Under the pieces are notes generated by a model. That model ran no database searches and was not told the DNA's origin. It saw only the letters and a list, made by a program, of their open reading frames with translations. Shown here in pieces: positions 37,368 to 56,365 of a DNA stretch of 64,000 nucleotides (position 1 is its first letter; each line of letters starts with the position of its first letter). Made by a program: the position numbers and the translations under genes. Source of the DNA: Methyloterricola oryzae (lineage in GTDB: Bacteria > Pseudomonadota > Gammaproteobacteria > Methylococcales > Methylococcaceae); NCBI RefSeq assembly GCF_000934725.1, contig NZ_JYNS01000009.1:62001-126000 (forward strand), given 5' to 3'.

Positions 37368-37982
37368 ATGAGTGAAGACCACCCTTTGCAGGAAGTCCCG
37401 CAGGAAACCGAGATAAGCGTGAAGCCGGTGGAGGGAGAGAGTCAGTCCCAGGAAGAGCCGGCCACCGAGGCCCAGGTTACAGCCGAGCAACTGGCCGCGG
37501 AACTGGCCGAGGCGAGAAGGGCCGCCGAGGAGAACTGGGACAAGGCGGTAAGGGCCCAGGCGGAAATGGAAAACCTGCGCCGGCGCACCGACAAGGACCT
37601 GCAGAACGCTCACAAATACGGTCTGGAGAAATTCGCCAAGGAACTGCTGCCGGTGCTCGACAGCCTGGAACTGGGCATACAGGCGGCGGCGGGAGACAGC
37701 CCCGAGGTGGCCAAGTTGCGGGAGGGCAGCGAACTGACCCTCAAGCAGTTCCGCAACGTGCTGGAAAAGTTCAACGTGGTGCCGGTGGAGCCCCTGGGCC
37801 AGCGCTTCAATCCCGACCTGCATCAAGCCATGGCCATGGAGCCCAGCACCAGCGCGGAGCCCAACACCGTGGTCAAGGTGTTCCAGAAGGGCTATCTGCT
37901 CAACGACCGCTTGCTGCGCCCCGCCATGGTGGTGATTGCCCAGGCGGTGGCCGAGCAGCCTCATCTGGACGAGAAGGCTTGA
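37368..37982 (+). CDS. grpE: GrpE, DnaK nucleotide exchange factor
   Basis: 204 residues with CAGGAG before the ATG. An acidic N-terminal tail, a long coiled-coil (about 45-110, AEENWDKAVRAQAEMENLRRR) and the C-terminal beta domain with VxKVxQKGYLLNDRLLRPAMVVIA are typical. It promotes ADP release from DnaK. Encoded 77 bases upstream of dnaK. Confidence 0.96.
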   Translation: MSEDHPLQEVPQETEISVKPVEGESQSQEEPATEAQVTAEQLAAELAEARRAAEENWDKAVRAQAEMENLRRRTDKDLQNAHKYGLEKFAKELLPVLDSLELGIQAAAGDSPEVAKLREGSELTLKQFRNVLEKFNVVPVEPLGQRFNPDLHQAMAMEPSTSAEPNTVVKVFQKGYLLNDRLLRPAMVVIAQAVAEQPHLDEKA

Positions 37983-38059
37983 AATCCCGGAAGGCGCTCC
38001 CCATAAACTGACCAGACCGAAATTTCCCATAACAATCAGAATTCAGCTTGGAGATCTAA

Positions 38060-39994
<1,935 letters not shown>

Positions 39995-40038
39995 GTTGCC
40001 GGCAACCCTTAAGGACCGCCGCCTATCAACCCTTGAAT

Positions 40039-40063
40039 AGCCGCAGGTGTCGAGCCTGCGGCT
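40039..40063 (+). promoter_or_regulatory. Hairpin between dnaK and dnaJ, abutting the dnaJ start
   Basis: AGCCGCAGG (40039-40047) pairs perfectly with CCTGCGGCT (40055-40063) around 7 bases. The dnaJ ATG comes 9 bases later and no Shine-Dalgarno sequence is visible in between. It probably lowers dnaJ expression relative to dnaK by partial termination, processing or restricted ribosome entry. Confidence 0.55.
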
Positions 40064-40072
40064 CATTGCATT

Positions 40073-42044
<1,972 letters not shown>

Positions 42045-42219
42045 CCGCGATTTTCCAAAGGCAACGATCGCGGGCGTGGTCTTCCATCCTCTACGGTACG
42101 GGCGCCGCATAGACAGAGAGGGGGCTTTTCCCTTAGAATTCCCTCAGATAATCGAGATTGATCACGACGGGAAGGGCCCAAGGGTTCGTCCCGTTTTGCA
42201 TGTTTGAGGTGAGGAAAAC

Positions 42220-43347
42220 TTGAAGACGCCCGCACTGCTCGCGCTGGAGGACGGTACCGTATTCCGCGGTGTTTCCATTGGCGCTGATGGTTGCTCGGTG
42301 GGTGAGGTGGTGTTCAACACCTCCCTGACCGGCTACCAGGAGATCGTGACCGATCCCTCCTATGCCCGCCAGATCGTGACGCTGACCTATCCCCACATCG
42401 GGAACGTGGGCGTCAATGCGGAGGACGTGGAGTCTTCCGGCATTTTCGCCTCAGGGCTGGTGGTGCGCGATGTGCCGGCGCGGGTCAGCAACTGGCGCTC
42501 GCAGCAGAGCCTGGGCGACTATCTCAGGGAACGGGGCGTGGTCGGCATTGCCGGCATCGACACCCGCAAGCTCACCCGCATCCTGCGCGACAAGGGCGCA
42601 CAGCGCGGCTGCCTGATGGCTGGCGCGAGCCTGGATGAAGCCGAGGCGGTGCGACAGGCCCAGGGCTTTCCCGGCTTGCAGGGCATGGACCTGGCCAAGG
42701 AAGTCTGCGTCAGCGAAGCCTATGAGTGGACCGAGACGGAATGGGTGCTGGACTCAGGCTACGGCCAGGCCGAATCACCCCGTTACCGCGTGGTGGCCTA
42801 CGACTTCGGCATCAAGCGCAACATACTGCGGATGCTAGCCCAGCGCGGTTGCCGGTTGACAGTGGTGCCGGCGCAAACCCCGGCCCGCGAGGTGCTGGCC
42901 ATGAAGCCGGACGGCGTATTCCTGTCCAACGGCCCCGGCGATCCGGAACCTTGCGACTACGCCATCGCCGCCATCCGCGAGATTCTGGAGCAGCGCGTCC
43001 CGGTGTTCGGCATCTGTTTGGGCCATCAATTGCTGGGCCTGGCCAGCGGCGCCAGGACGGTGAAGATGAAGTTCGGCCACCACGGTGCCAATCATCCCGT
43101 GCAGGAACTGGCCACCGGCCAGGTGATGATCACCAGCCAGAACCACGGATTCGCGGTTGATGAGGCCAGCCTTCCGGCCCATCTGAAGCCAACCCATCGT
43201 TCCCTGTTCGACGGCAGCTTGCAGGGCGTCGAGCGCACCGATTGTCCGGCCTTCAGCTTCCAGGGGCATCCCGAGGCCAGCCCGGGACCCCACGACCTGG
43301 CGCCGCTGTTCGACCGTTTCATCGCCTCCATGCGCTCCGGCCACTAA
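42220..43347 (+). CDS. carA: Carbamoyl-phosphate synthase small subunit
   Basis: 375 residues. Start is TTG 42220, supported by GAGGTGAGGA just upstream and by alignment of [14 protein letters not shown] with known CarA N-termini. N-terminal CarA domain (about 1-150) and class I glutamine amidotransferase with nucleophile Cys266 in FGICLGHQ and a C-terminal [10 protein letters not shown] catalytic His/Glu region. Supplies ammonia to CarB for pyrimidine and arginine synthesis. Confidence 0.97.
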   Translation: MKTPALLALEDGTVFRGVSIGADGCSVGEVVFNTSLTGYQEIVTDPSYARQIVTLTYPHIGNVGVNAEDVESSGIFASGLVVRDVPARVSNWRSQQSLGDYLRERGVVGIAGIDTRKLTRILRDKGAQRGCLMAGASLDEAEAVRQAQGFPGLQGMDLAKEVCVSEAYEWTETEWVLDSGYGQAESPRYRVVAYDFGIKRNILRMLAQRGCRLTVVPAQTPAREVLAMKPDGVFLSNGPGDPEPCDYAIAAIREILEQRVPVFGICLGHQLLGLASGARTVKMKFGHHGANHPVQELATGQVMITSQNHGFAVDEASLPAHLKPTHRSLFDGSLQGVERTDCPAFSFQGHPEASPGPHDLAPLFDRFIASMRSGH

Positions 43348-43363
43348 TTTCCTACCGTCTCCT

Positions 43364-46579
<3,216 letters not shown>

Positions 46580-46648
46580 TTTTTCGCCGCTTCACTCCGC
46601 CGCAGGTGCTGGGCGTCGCGGCTCCATGAAGATCAAGATGGAACATTC

Positions 46649-47125
46649 ATGAATAAAGTGCCAATTACTGTCCGGGGCGCGGAGAAACTCCGCGAGGAAC
46701 TGAGCCATTTGAAGTCCGTGGTGCGCCCGCGCATCATCCAGGCCATCGCCGAGGCGCGGGCTCACGGCGACCTCAAGGAGAACGCCGAGTACCACGCCGC
46801 CCGCGAGCAGCAGGGATTCGCCGAGGGCCGCATCAAGGAGATCGAATCGAAGCTGGCCAACTGCCAGATCATCGATGTGACCCAGCTCAATACCGATGGC
46901 AAAGTGGTGTTCGGGGCGACAGTCGAACTGGAGGATCTGGACAACGAGCAGGTGGTCACCTACCAGATCGTGGGCGAGGACGAGGCGGACATCAAGGAAG
47001 GGCGCATTTCTATCACATCGCCCATCGCGCGGGCCCTGATCGGCAAGCGCGAGGATGACGTGGCGACGGTGCAGGCGCCGGGCGGCGTGCGGGAGTACGA
47101 AATCCGCTCGGTCAAGTATATCTAG
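46649..47125 (+). CDS. greA: Transcription elongation factor GreA
   Basis: 158 residues. N-terminal coiled coil with the acidic tip ([16 protein letters not shown]) and C-terminal FKBP-like domain ([15 protein letters not shown]). It rescues backtracked RNA polymerase. The stop overlaps the convergent yhbY stop by a few bases. carA-carB-greA is a common order. Confidence 0.97.
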   Translation: MNKVPITVRGAEKLREELSHLKSVVRPRIIQAIAEARAHGDLKENAEYHAAREQQGFAEGRIKEIESKLANCQIIDVTQLNTDGKVVFGATVELEDLDNEQVVTYQIVGEDEADIKEGRISITSPIARALIGKREDDVATVQAPGGVREYEIRSVKYI

Positions 47126-47397
47126 CTCTTCTGCTCTGGCCGCTTGCGGTACAGGGTGACAATGTGCCCGATGGACTGCACCAGGTCGGCGCCCAGGTCA
47201 CTGCAGATTTGCTGCGCCATTTCCTTCCTCATCTCGCGGTCGTCCGCGTTGATGCGCACCTTGATCAGCTCGTGGTGCTCCAGGGCCAGGTTGATCTCGC
47301 TCAATACGGCCGGGGTCAGTCCGGCCTGACCGGTAATGACCACCGGCTTCAGGGCGTGCGCCCTGGCGCGCAGTTGTTTTTTCTGTTCTGATTTCAA
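47122..47397 (-). CDS. yhbY: YhbY, CRS1/YhbY-domain RNA-binding protein
   Basis: 91 residues from TTG 47397, which follows GAGGAG at good distance; the longer frame would run into the rlmE gene. The CRM domain motif is complete: [19 protein letters not shown] and [11 protein letters not shown]. Associates with pre-50S ribosomes. Divergent from rlmE, with 39 bases between starts, as in other Gammaproteobacteria. Confidence 0.92.
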   Translation of the reverse strand: MKSEQKKQLRARAHALKPVVITGQAGLTPAVLSEINLALEHHELIKVRINADDREMRKEMAQQICSDLGADLVQSIGHIVTLYRKRPEQKS

Positions 47398-47436
47398 GAG
47401 TGGTGTCTCCTCTAATGATGCGGGTAGGCTGAAAGC

Positions 47437-48060
47437 ATGGCGCGTAGCAGCAGCAGTCACAGGTGGCTGGCCGAACATTTTTCCGATGAATACGTCAAGC
47501 TGGCGCAGGAGCGGGGCTACCGTTCAAGGGCCGTGTTCAAGCTGGAGGAAATTCAGACGCGTGACCGCATTTTGAAACCCGGCATGACGATCGTGGACCT
47601 GGGCGCGGCACCGGGGGGGTGGTCGCAGTACGCGGCCGAGCGCGTCGGAAAAAGCGGTGCGATTATAGCCCTGGACCTGCTGACAGTGGAACCGTTGCCC
47701 GGGGTGACCTTCATTCAGGGGGATTTCCAGGAGCAAGCGGTGTTGGATGAATTGCTGTCTGTCCTGGCGGGTCGCGCCGTGGACCTAGTGCTGTCTGATA
47801 TGGCGCCGAACATGAGCGGAACCCGCGCGGTGGACCAGCCTCGCGCCATGTACCTGGCGGAGCTGGCGCTGGATATGGCTGCGAAAATCCTAAAGCCGGG
47901 CGGCACCTTCGTCGTTAAACTCTTCATGGGCGCCGGTTTTGACGAGTACCAGCGCGAGGCGCGCCGGTATTTCGCGCAACTGGTGACCCGCAAGCCCAAA
48001 GCCTCCCGGGACCGCAGCCGCGAGGTCTACCTGGTCGCCAAGAATCGTCGCGGCAGTTAA
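47437..48060 (+). CDS. rlmE: 23S rRNA 2'-O-ribose methyltransferase RlmE (FtsJ)
   Basis: 207 residues. SAM motif [11 protein letters not shown], and catalytic residues Lys35, Asp121, Lys161 and Glu196 at the spacing of the E. coli enzyme. Methylates U2552 of 23S rRNA. Upstream of ftsH as in E. coli. Confidence 0.96.
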   Translation: MARSSSSHRWLAEHFSDEYVKLAQERGYRSRAVFKLEEIQTRDRILKPGMTIVDLGAAPGGWSQYAAERVGKSGAIIALDLLTVEPLPGVTFIQGDFQEQAVLDELLSVLAGRAVDLVLSDMAPNMSGTRAVDQPRAMYLAELALDMAAKILKPGGTFVVKLFMGAGFDEYQREARRYFAQLVTRKPKASRDRSREVYLVAKNRRGS

Positions 48061-48204
48061 TTTTGCTTTCCCGGAACAAATCTCCAGGGCTTTAGTCATA
48101 TAAACGTCACGAACTGGTTCCGGATCGGGATAAACTCGCTGCAAAAGCGTATACAAGACTGTGACGGCTGGAACGTATCCTGATAGTATTCCTGATGTGT
48201 TTGA

Positions 48205-48220
48205 TCGGACGTTTGTCCGA
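48205..48220 (+). promoter_or_regulatory. Hairpin next to the ftsH ribosome site
   Basis: TCGGAC (48205-48210) pairs with GTCCGA (48215-48220) around GTTT, directly before AAAAGGGAG that serves the GTG start at 48235. Placement suggests an RNA structure or operator affecting ftsH translation or transcription. Confidence 0.4.
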
Positions 48221-48234
48221 AAAGGGAGCGTGTA

Positions 48235-50157
<1,923 letters not shown>

Positions 50158-50172
50158 GGGTCGGTGACGGAC

Positions 50173-50214
50173 AGCCCCCCGCGTCCCATGAGGGCGCGGG
50201 GGGCTTGTTTTTTT
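50173..50214 (+). terminator. Rho-independent terminator of ftsH
   Basis: AGCCCCCCGCG (50173-50183) pairs perfectly with CGCGGGGGGCT (50195-50205), extended by an inner CCC/GGG, then a T-tract of seven (50208-50214). It separates ftsH from glmM, which has its own start region with a TAAAAT box at 50268-50273. Confidence 0.93.
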
Positions 50215-50325
50215 GGAGGGCATCGCTGGCGGCGCCAAGGCCGACGGTTCAGACCGGCCGTATGGGCTAAAATACGGGGCCTGGAAAGCCGGCGGCGAGC
50301 GGCCGTCATATTTAGGAGACAGGGC

Positions 50326-51669
50326 GTGACGAAAAGCTATTTTGGTACCGACGGAATCCGGGGAACAGTGGGCGAATACCCCATCACGCCCGATTTCATG
50401 CTGAAGCTGGGTTGGGCCGCAGGCTGCGTGTTCGCTAAAGGCGATCCGGAACCGAACGTGCTGATCGGAAAAGATACCCGGATTTCCGGCTACATGTTCG
50501 AGGCGGCACTGGAGGCCGGACTGGCCGCCGCCGGTGTCAACTGCCAGTTGCTGGGTCCCATGCCGACCCCGGCCGTGGCCTATCTCACGCGGACGTTCCG
50601 GGCCCAGGCCGGGATCGTGATCAGCGCTTCCCACAATCCCCATTACGATAACGGCGTGAAGTTTTTCGGCTCCGACGGCATGAAGCTGCCGGATGACATC
50701 GAAGCCCGCATCGAAGCGCAATTGGACATGCCCATGACGACGGTGGATTCCGCCCACATCGGCAAGGCTTCGCGTATTGGTGACGCTGCCGGGCGGTACA
50801 TTGAGTTTTGCAAGGGTACAATTCCCTCGCGCATGGATTTCAGCGGCACGCGCATCATCGTGGATTGCGCGCACGGTTCCACGTACCACGTGGCGCCGCC
50901 GGTGTTCGAGGAGATCGGCGCCAGCGTCACCCGTATCGGCACCCATCCCGACGGCCTGAACATCAATGACGGTGTGGGGGCCACCAAGCCCGCGCGTCTG
51001 GTGCAGGCGGTTCTGGACATGAAGGCGGATTACGGTATCGCCCTGGATGGCGATGGTGACCGGCTCATCATGGTCGATCATCGCGGCGAGATCGTGGACG
51101 GCGATGAACTGCTGTACATCATCGCCCGCTCACGCCTGGAGACGTCCGGTCTGCGCGGCCCCGTGGTCGGAACGCTGATGACCAACCTGGGCATGGAGCA
51201 TGCATTGCAGCGCCTGGGCGTCGGTTTTCTACGCGCCGCGGTGGGCGACCGCTATGTGATGGAACTAATGCTGCAGAACGACAGTCTTCTGGGAGGCGAG
51301 GGTTCTGGCCATATCATCTGCCGCGATCGCACCAGCACCGGTGACGGCATCGTCTCGGCCCTTCAGGTGCTCGCCGAGATGTGGCGAACCGGGCAGACGT
51401 TGCACGAATTGAAGCAGGGTATGGAGAAATATCCACAGACCCTCATCAATGTGAAGATCAAGGAGCGCGTCAAGCTGGAAAGCATACCGGCGGTGCAGCA
51501 GGTCAAGGAGGAGGTGGAGCGGGAACTGGGGCAATCGGGACGGGTGCTGCTGCGGCCTTCCGGCACCGAACCCCTGATCCGGGTCATGGTGGAGGGACGT
51601 GACGCGTCGCAGGTGGAAAACCTGGCCCAGCGTATCGCCGGCGTGGTGGCCGAGTCCCTGGCAGCGTGA
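50326..51669 (+). CDS. glmM: Phosphoglucosamine mutase
   Basis: 447 residues from GTG 50326 with AGGAG upstream; the longer frame runs into the ftsH terminator. Active-site Ser102 in ISASHNP, metal loop DGDGDR and C-terminal [14 protein letters not shown]. It makes glucosamine-1-phosphate for peptidoglycan and LPS. In many relatives folP sits between ftsH and glmM; it is absent here. Confidence 0.97.
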   Translation: MTKSYFGTDGIRGTVGEYPITPDFMLKLGWAAGCVFAKGDPEPNVLIGKDTRISGYMFEAALEAGLAAAGVNCQLLGPMPTPAVAYLTRTFRAQAGIVISASHNPHYDNGVKFFGSDGMKLPDDIEARIEAQLDMPMTTVDSAHIGKASRIGDAAGRYIEFCKGTIPSRMDFSGTRIIVDCAHGSTYHVAPPVFEEIGASVTRIGTHPDGLNINDGVGATKPARLVQAVLDMKADYGIALDGDGDRLIMVDHRGEIVDGDELLYIIARSRLETSGLRGPVVGTLMTNLGMEHALQRLGVGFLRAAVGDRYVMELMLQNDSLLGGEGSGHIICRDRTSTGDGIVSALQVLAEMWRTGQTLHELKQGMEKYPQTLINVKIKERVKLESIPAVQQVKEEVERELGQSGRVLLRPSGTEPLIRVMVEGRDASQVENLAQRIAGVVAESLAA

Positions 51670-51743
51670 CGGCCCGGAAGACTCAAGATATCCTTTCGCA
51701 CTTGAAGGAAGCGCGGATTAACGCCGGCGGGATGGTTCGATAA

Positions 51744-52142
51744 ATGAGAATTTTGCATACAATGCTACGCGTGGGAAATCTGGATCGTTCCATTGCGTTT
51801 TATACCGATGTGCTCGGTATGCGCCTTTTGCGTCGTGAGGATTATCCGGAGGGTTCCTTTACCTTGGCTTTTGTGGGGTATCAGGGCGAAAGGGAAGGCA
51901 CGGTGTTGGAATTGACCCATAATTGGGACACGGACCATTACGACCTGGGTAGTGGTTTTGGCCATATCGCCGTCGAGGTCGAGAATGCGCAGGCGGCCTG
52001 CGAAAAGGTGAGGCAACTCGGGGGAAAGGTGGTGCGTGAAGCCGGTCCCATGAAGCATGGCAGGACGGTGATTGCCTTTGTGGAGGATCCGGACGGATAC
52101 AAGATAGAATTCATCGAAAAAGGAACCCAAGGAGTGGATTGA
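51744..52142 (+). CDS. gloA: Lactoylglutathione lyase (glyoxalase I)
   Basis: 132 residues. Metal ligands His5, Glu56, His74 and Glu122 match the nickel-type E. coli enzyme. Converts the methylglyoxal-glutathione adduct to S-lactoylglutathione in the cytoplasm. Its position between glmM and hfq is not the usual one, and lower GC around 51680-52300 than in neighbours may reflect an insertion or simply the promoter regions. Confidence 0.96.
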   Translation: MRILHTMLRVGNLDRSIAFYTDVLGMRLLRREDYPEGSFTLAFVGYQGEREGTVLELTHNWDTDHYDLGSGFGHIAVEVENAQAACEKVRQLGGKVVREAGPMKHGRTVIAFVEDPDGYKIEFIEKGTQGVD

Positions 52143-52300
52143 ATACGCGCCCTGTAAGGCCTCTATCGCGAAAAACTGTTTTTTATTCAGAGCCTGAGTC
52201 CGGCCCGAGAGCAAGTGGCGGATTGCGGTATTATCTGTTCTAATTTGATTTGGATTCGCTGGCCATGGGAGCCGGCGCAATAAGAATAAGGAGAAAGAGG

Positions 52301-52546
52301 ATGTCAAAAGGGCAAAACTTGCAAGATCCATTTTTGAATGCGTTAAGAAAAGAACACGTGCCGGTTTCCATTTATCTCGTGAATGGCATCAAGCTGCAGG
52401 GAAAGATCGATTCTTTCGACCAGTACGTGATCATGCTGAAGAACACCGTCAGCCAGATGGTTTATAAGCATGCCATCTCCACCATCGTCCCCGCGCGGCA
52501 GGTGAGGGTACCTCACATGTCTGAAGGCGCCGAGGGCGAGGAATAG
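52301..52546 (+). CDS. hfq: Hfq, RNA chaperone
   Basis: 81 residues from ATG 52301 after AAGGAGA. Sm1 motif (residues about 9-45) and Sm2 with Tyr55-Lys56-His57; Gln8 on the proximal face is present. C-terminal tail is short and acidic. It mediates small RNA pairing. First of the hfq-hflX-hflK-hflC-hisZ-purA run. Confidence 0.97.
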   Translation: MSKGQNLQDPFLNALRKEHVPVSIYLVNGIKLQGKIDSFDQYVIMLKNTVSQMVYKHAISTIVPARQVRVPHMSEGAEGEE

Positions 52547-52734
52547 CCCCATCCGTCCAACCCGCATCCATCCGCCGTTCGGGTCATCGCGCGGGAATGG
52601 CAGGTCCGCTTACGCGGCAGTCCCCGCCCGTGCCATGACCAGCTTCGAGCCGATCCGCAAAGTGTTTGTCCCGCTTGGCGCGTTAGCATGCAGTAGCACG
52701 CTGAGGAGCCGTCGCGCCAAGGGGCGCCACCCCC

Positions 52735-54036
52735 TTGTTTGACAGGCCGCAAACCGGCGAACGCGCCGTCCTGGTTCACCTGGAAACCCGGGGCGATGGG
52801 GAAGACTTGCTGGAACTCAAGGAACTGGCCCGATCCGCCGGAGCGGAAACAGTCGGCGTAGTGACTGGCAAGCGGCAGATCCCCGACGCACGCTACTTCA
52901 TAGGCAGCGGCAAGTTGGAGGAATTGGCTCTGACCGTGGCCGCAACGGGTGCTGAACTGGTTCTGTTCAACCATATGCTCTCCCCGAGCCAGGAGCGCAA
53001 TCTGGAGAAGGCGCTCAATGTCCGGGTCGTGGACCGCACCGGCTTGATTTTGGACATCTTCGCCCAGCGGGCGCAGTCCTTCGAGGGCAAACTGCAGGTG
53101 GAACTGGCGCAGTTGCGTCATCTCTCCACCCGATTAGTTAGAGGCTGGACCCACCTGGAGCGGCAGAAGGGCGGCATCGGACTGCGTGGTCCCGGCGAGA
53201 CCCAGCTGGAGACGGACAAGCGCCTGCTTGGCCACCGGATCAAGGTCATCCAGAAGCGGCTGGAGAAAGTGGCGCAGCAGCGCAATCAGGGGCGCAATGC
53301 CAGACGCCGGGCGGAAGTACCTGTGATCGCCCTGGTCGGCTATACCAATGCCGGCAAGTCGACCCTGTTCAACTGCCTGACCCGCGCCGAGGTCTATGCG
53401 GCCGACCAGTTGTTCGCGACCCTGGATCCGACCTTGCGCCGGCACCAATTGGACAACCGGCAGGTGATCATCCTGGCGGATACCGTGGGCTTCATCCGGC
53501 ATCTGCCCCATGAATTGGTCGCGGCCTTCCGCTCCACCCTGAGCGAAGCCAGCGATGCGGACCTGCTGCTGCATGTCATTGACGTCAACGACGAGCGCAT
53601 GGAGGACACCATCGCCGAGGTCGATGAGGTGCTGGACCAGATCGGCGCTTCCGATGTTCCGCAGATCAAGCTGTTCAACAAGATCGACCTCAAGGAGGAG
53701 CCCGAGCCGCGCTTCGAGCGGGACGAATCGGGCGCAGTCGACCGCATCTGGCTGTCCGCCCGTGAAGGGCTGGGCCTGGAACTGCTGGACCAGGCGTTGG
53801 CCGAACGCTTTTCCGGCGCGCCGCTGCGGATGGAACTCAGATTGAGGGCCGACCAGGGAGCGTTGCGGGCGCGCCTTTACACCGTGGCCCGGGTTTTGCG
53901 GGATGAGCCAGGCGAGGATGGGTGGACCCTGGAAGTGGAAATATCGAGGCGGGATGCGGCGTTGCTGCCTGTCGAAAGCCAGCGGCAATCACAGCCTGAC
54001 GAGAGCGAGGCTGTCCGCGCCATGCTGGCCGATTGA
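52735..54036 (+). CDS. hflX: HflX, ribosome-associated GTPase
   Basis: 433 residues. TTG start at 52735 because MFDRPQTGERAVLVHLE aligns with the N-terminus of E. coli HflX; no strong ribosome site is visible. Conserved LSPxQERNLE, GGIGLRGPGETQLETD and G1 motif GYTNAGKST. It splits stalled ribosomes under stress. The 188-base gap after hfq has no gene. Confidence 0.95.
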   Translation: MFDRPQTGERAVLVHLETRGDGEDLLELKELARSAGAETVGVVTGKRQIPDARYFIGSGKLEELALTVAATGAELVLFNHMLSPSQERNLEKALNVRVVDRTGLILDIFAQRAQSFEGKLQVELAQLRHLSTRLVRGWTHLERQKGGIGLRGPGETQLETDKRLLGHRIKVIQKRLEKVAQQRNQGRNARRRAEVPVIALVGYTNAGKSTLFNCLTRAEVYAADQLFATLDPTLRRHQLDNRQVIILADTVGFIRHLPHELVAAFRSTLSEASDADLLLHVIDVNDERMEDTIAEVDEVLDQIGASDVPQIKLFNKIDLKEEPEPRFERDESGAVDRIWLSAREGLGLELLDQALAERFSGAPLRMELRLRADQGALRARLYTVARVLRDEPGEDGWTLEVEISRRDAALLPVESQRQSQPDESEAVRAMLAD

Positions 54037-54160
54037 AGCGGCTCTTCCGGTTTTTTGAATGAGCTGATGTTTTCCTGGATAATTTCCGTTACAGGATTGT
54101 CATTTAAAGTAGGCGTTCAACCGAGTGCCAACAAAAACGAAATAGCGAAGGAGTCACAAC

Positions 54161-55348
54161 ATGTCCTGGAACGAACCGGGCAGTAACAAGAAAGACCCCT
54201 GGAGCGGGCGGGACCCGCAAGATGCGCCGCCGGATCTGGACGAGGTCATGCGAGCCCTACAGGAAAAGATCGGCAAGTTCTTCGGCGGTGGCGGCGGAAG
54301 AGAACCGCGGGATCCCGTGAAGACTGCCGCAGTGCTTGCGGCGGTGCCTCTCGCCATCTGGGCCTTAACGGGTATCTATATCGTGGACGAAGGCAACCGC
54401 GGCGTCGTGACGCGTTTCGGCAAGTATGCCGAAACCACTTTGCCGGGCCCGCATTGGCATCTGCCCGCGCCGATCGAAAGCGTGACCATCGTCAATGTGG
54501 AGCAGCAGCGCTTCATCGAGGTGGGCTACCGCTCCGGTGGACGCCAGCAGTCCATGGGATCGGTGCCCAAGGAAGCCCTGATGCTGACCCAGGACGAAAA
54601 CATTGTCGACATCCGGCTGGCCGTGCAGTACCAGATCAAGGATGCGAAGAACTACCTGTTCAACGTGCTCGATCCCGACGTGACCCTTAAGCAAGTTACC
54701 GAGAGCGCCGAACGCGGCATCATCGGCAAGAGCAGCATGGATTTCGTGCTCACCGAGGGCCGTGGCGGCATCGCCGAGGAAATCAAGGAGGAAATCCAGG
54801 CCATTCTGGACGGCTACAAGGCCGGCATCCGCGTCACCACGGTGAACTTCGTCGACGCCCAGCCGCCCGAAGAAGTACAGAGCGCCTTCGAGGACGCCAT
54901 CAAGGCACGCGAGGACGAACAGCGCCTGAAGAACGAAGCCGAGGCTTATGCCAACGAAGTGGTGCCGAAGGCGCGTGGCGCGGCGGCGCGACTTCTGGAG
55001 GAGGCCGAAGCCTACCGGCTTAAATTGATCGCCAAGGCCCAGGGCGAGGCCGGCCGCTTCAAGCAATTGTTGGGCGAGTACGAAAAGGCGCCCGAGGTTA
55101 CGCGCGAGCGACTCTACATCGATACCATCGAATCGGTCCTGGAGAAGTCCAATACCTTGATGCTGGACGTGAAGAGCGGCAACAGCCTGTTTTATCTGCC
55201 ATTGGACAAGATGCAAAAACTACCGGCCCTGACTGACGCCGTGCGTGGATCAGACACCGAGACGGCTGCCGTGGAGGGACTGGATACCTCGGCTAGAAGT
55301 GGCGCGCGGGCTGCGGTGACGCGGGGCCGTGAGGGGAGGGGACAATAA
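54161..55348 (+). CDS. hflK: HflK, FtsH modulator (SPFH family)
   Basis: 395 residues. Gly-rich cytoplasmic N-terminus, one membrane helix (about 55-75), then the SPFH/band 7 domain and a coiled-coil periplasmic part. Forms a large cage with HflC around FtsH. The stop codon overlaps the hflC start. Confidence 0.96.
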   Translation: MSWNEPGSNKKDPWSGRDPQDAPPDLDEVMRALQEKIGKFFGGGGGREPRDPVKTAAVLAAVPLAIWALTGIYIVDEGNRGVVTRFGKYAETTLPGPHWHLPAPIESVTIVNVEQQRFIEVGYRSGGRQQSMGSVPKEALMLTQDENIVDIRLAVQYQIKDAKNYLFNVLDPDVTLKQVTESAERGIIGKSSMDFVLTEGRGGIAEEIKEEIQAILDGYKAGIRVTTVNFVDAQPPEEVQSAFEDAIKAREDEQRLKNEAEAYANEVVPKARGAAARLLEEAEAYRLKLIAKAQGEAGRFKQLLGEYEKAPEVTRERLYIDTIESVLEKSNTLMLDVKSGNSLFYLPLDKMQKLPALTDAVRGSDTETAAVEGLDTSARSGARAAVTRGREGRGQ

Positions 55349-56205
55349 TGACCATGAACAAATCCATCATTGCGCTGCTGGTTCTGCTCGCGTTTGCATC
55401 CATGTCGATGTTCACGGTGGGTGAGTCGCAAAAGGCGATCAAGTTCAGACTGGGCGAGATCGTGGAGACCGACTATACCCCCGGCCTGTATTTCAAGCTG
55501 CCGCTCATCAACAACGTCAAGAAGTTCGACGCGCGCATCCTGACCCTGGAATCGAAGCCCGAGCGCTTCCTGACCTCGGAGAAAAAGAACGTCATCGTCG
55601 ATTCCTTCGCCAAATGGCGCATCAAGGACGTGTCCAAGTACTACACGTCGGTGGCCGGTGACATCATCCAGGCCAACATTCGCCTCGACCAGATCGTCAA
55701 GGATGCCATGCGCGGCGAATTCAGCAAGCGCACCATCCGCGAACTGGTTTCCTCCGAACGCGGCCGCATTCATGATGTTCTGATCAAGTCCGCCAACCCG
55801 GGGGCGGATGAGATGGGTATCGAGATCCTCGATATTCGCGTGATGCGCGTGGACCTGCCCAGCGAAGTGAGTTCCTCGGTTTATCGCCGCATGGAAGCCG
55901 AGCGCGCCCGTGTTGCTCGCGAGTTCCGCTCGCGCGGCGCAGAAATGGCGGAGCGCATTCGTGCCGACGCCGACCGGCAGCGTGAGGTCATTCTCGGTGA
56001 CGCGTACCGCGATGCGGAACTGAAGCGCGGCGAAGGTGATGCGGCCGCGTCGGAGATCTACGCCCAGGCCTATGGCAAGAACAAGGATTTCTTCTCCTTC
56101 TACCGCAGCCTGACCGGTTACAAGGCGGTCTTCCGCGGCGATGGCAACAGCATCGTGCTGGAGCCCGATTCCGAGTTCTTCCGTTACTTCAAGAAGTCCA
56201 AGTAA
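55348..56205 (+). CDS. hflC: HflC, FtsH modulator (SPFH family)
   Basis: 285 residues. N-terminal membrane anchor (about 5-22) followed by SPFH domain; motifs ERFLTSEKKNVIVDSFAKWRI and EMGIEILDIRVMRVDLPxEVSxSVYRRMxAER are typical. Start ATG 55348 overlaps hflK by one base; a second ATG at 55354 is possible. Confidence 0.96.
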   Translation: MTMNKSIIALLVLLAFASMSMFTVGESQKAIKFRLGEIVETDYTPGLYFKLPLINNVKKFDARILTLESKPERFLTSEKKNVIVDSFAKWRIKDVSKYYTSVAGDIIQANIRLDQIVKDAMRGEFSKRTIRELVSSERGRIHDVLIKSANPGADEMGIEILDIRVMRVDLPSEVSSSVYRRMEAERARVAREFRSRGAEMAERIRADADRQREVILGDAYRDAELKRGEGDAAASEIYAQAYGKNKDFFSFYRSLTGYKAVFRGDGNSIVLEPDSEFFRYFKKSK

Positions 56206-56365
56206 GCCAACAGTCCGCAGCAGGTTCCGCCCGGCCCCGGTTTTTTTTCGGAACCGTTTCCGGGCGGAATCGTATAAAATGGCGCCCGGTCCGCGCGAGG
56301 CTCATGCCTACTCGCGGCCGGGTGCCTTTTCGCGTCACACTAATCCCATAGTTCAGATCGTAAAC

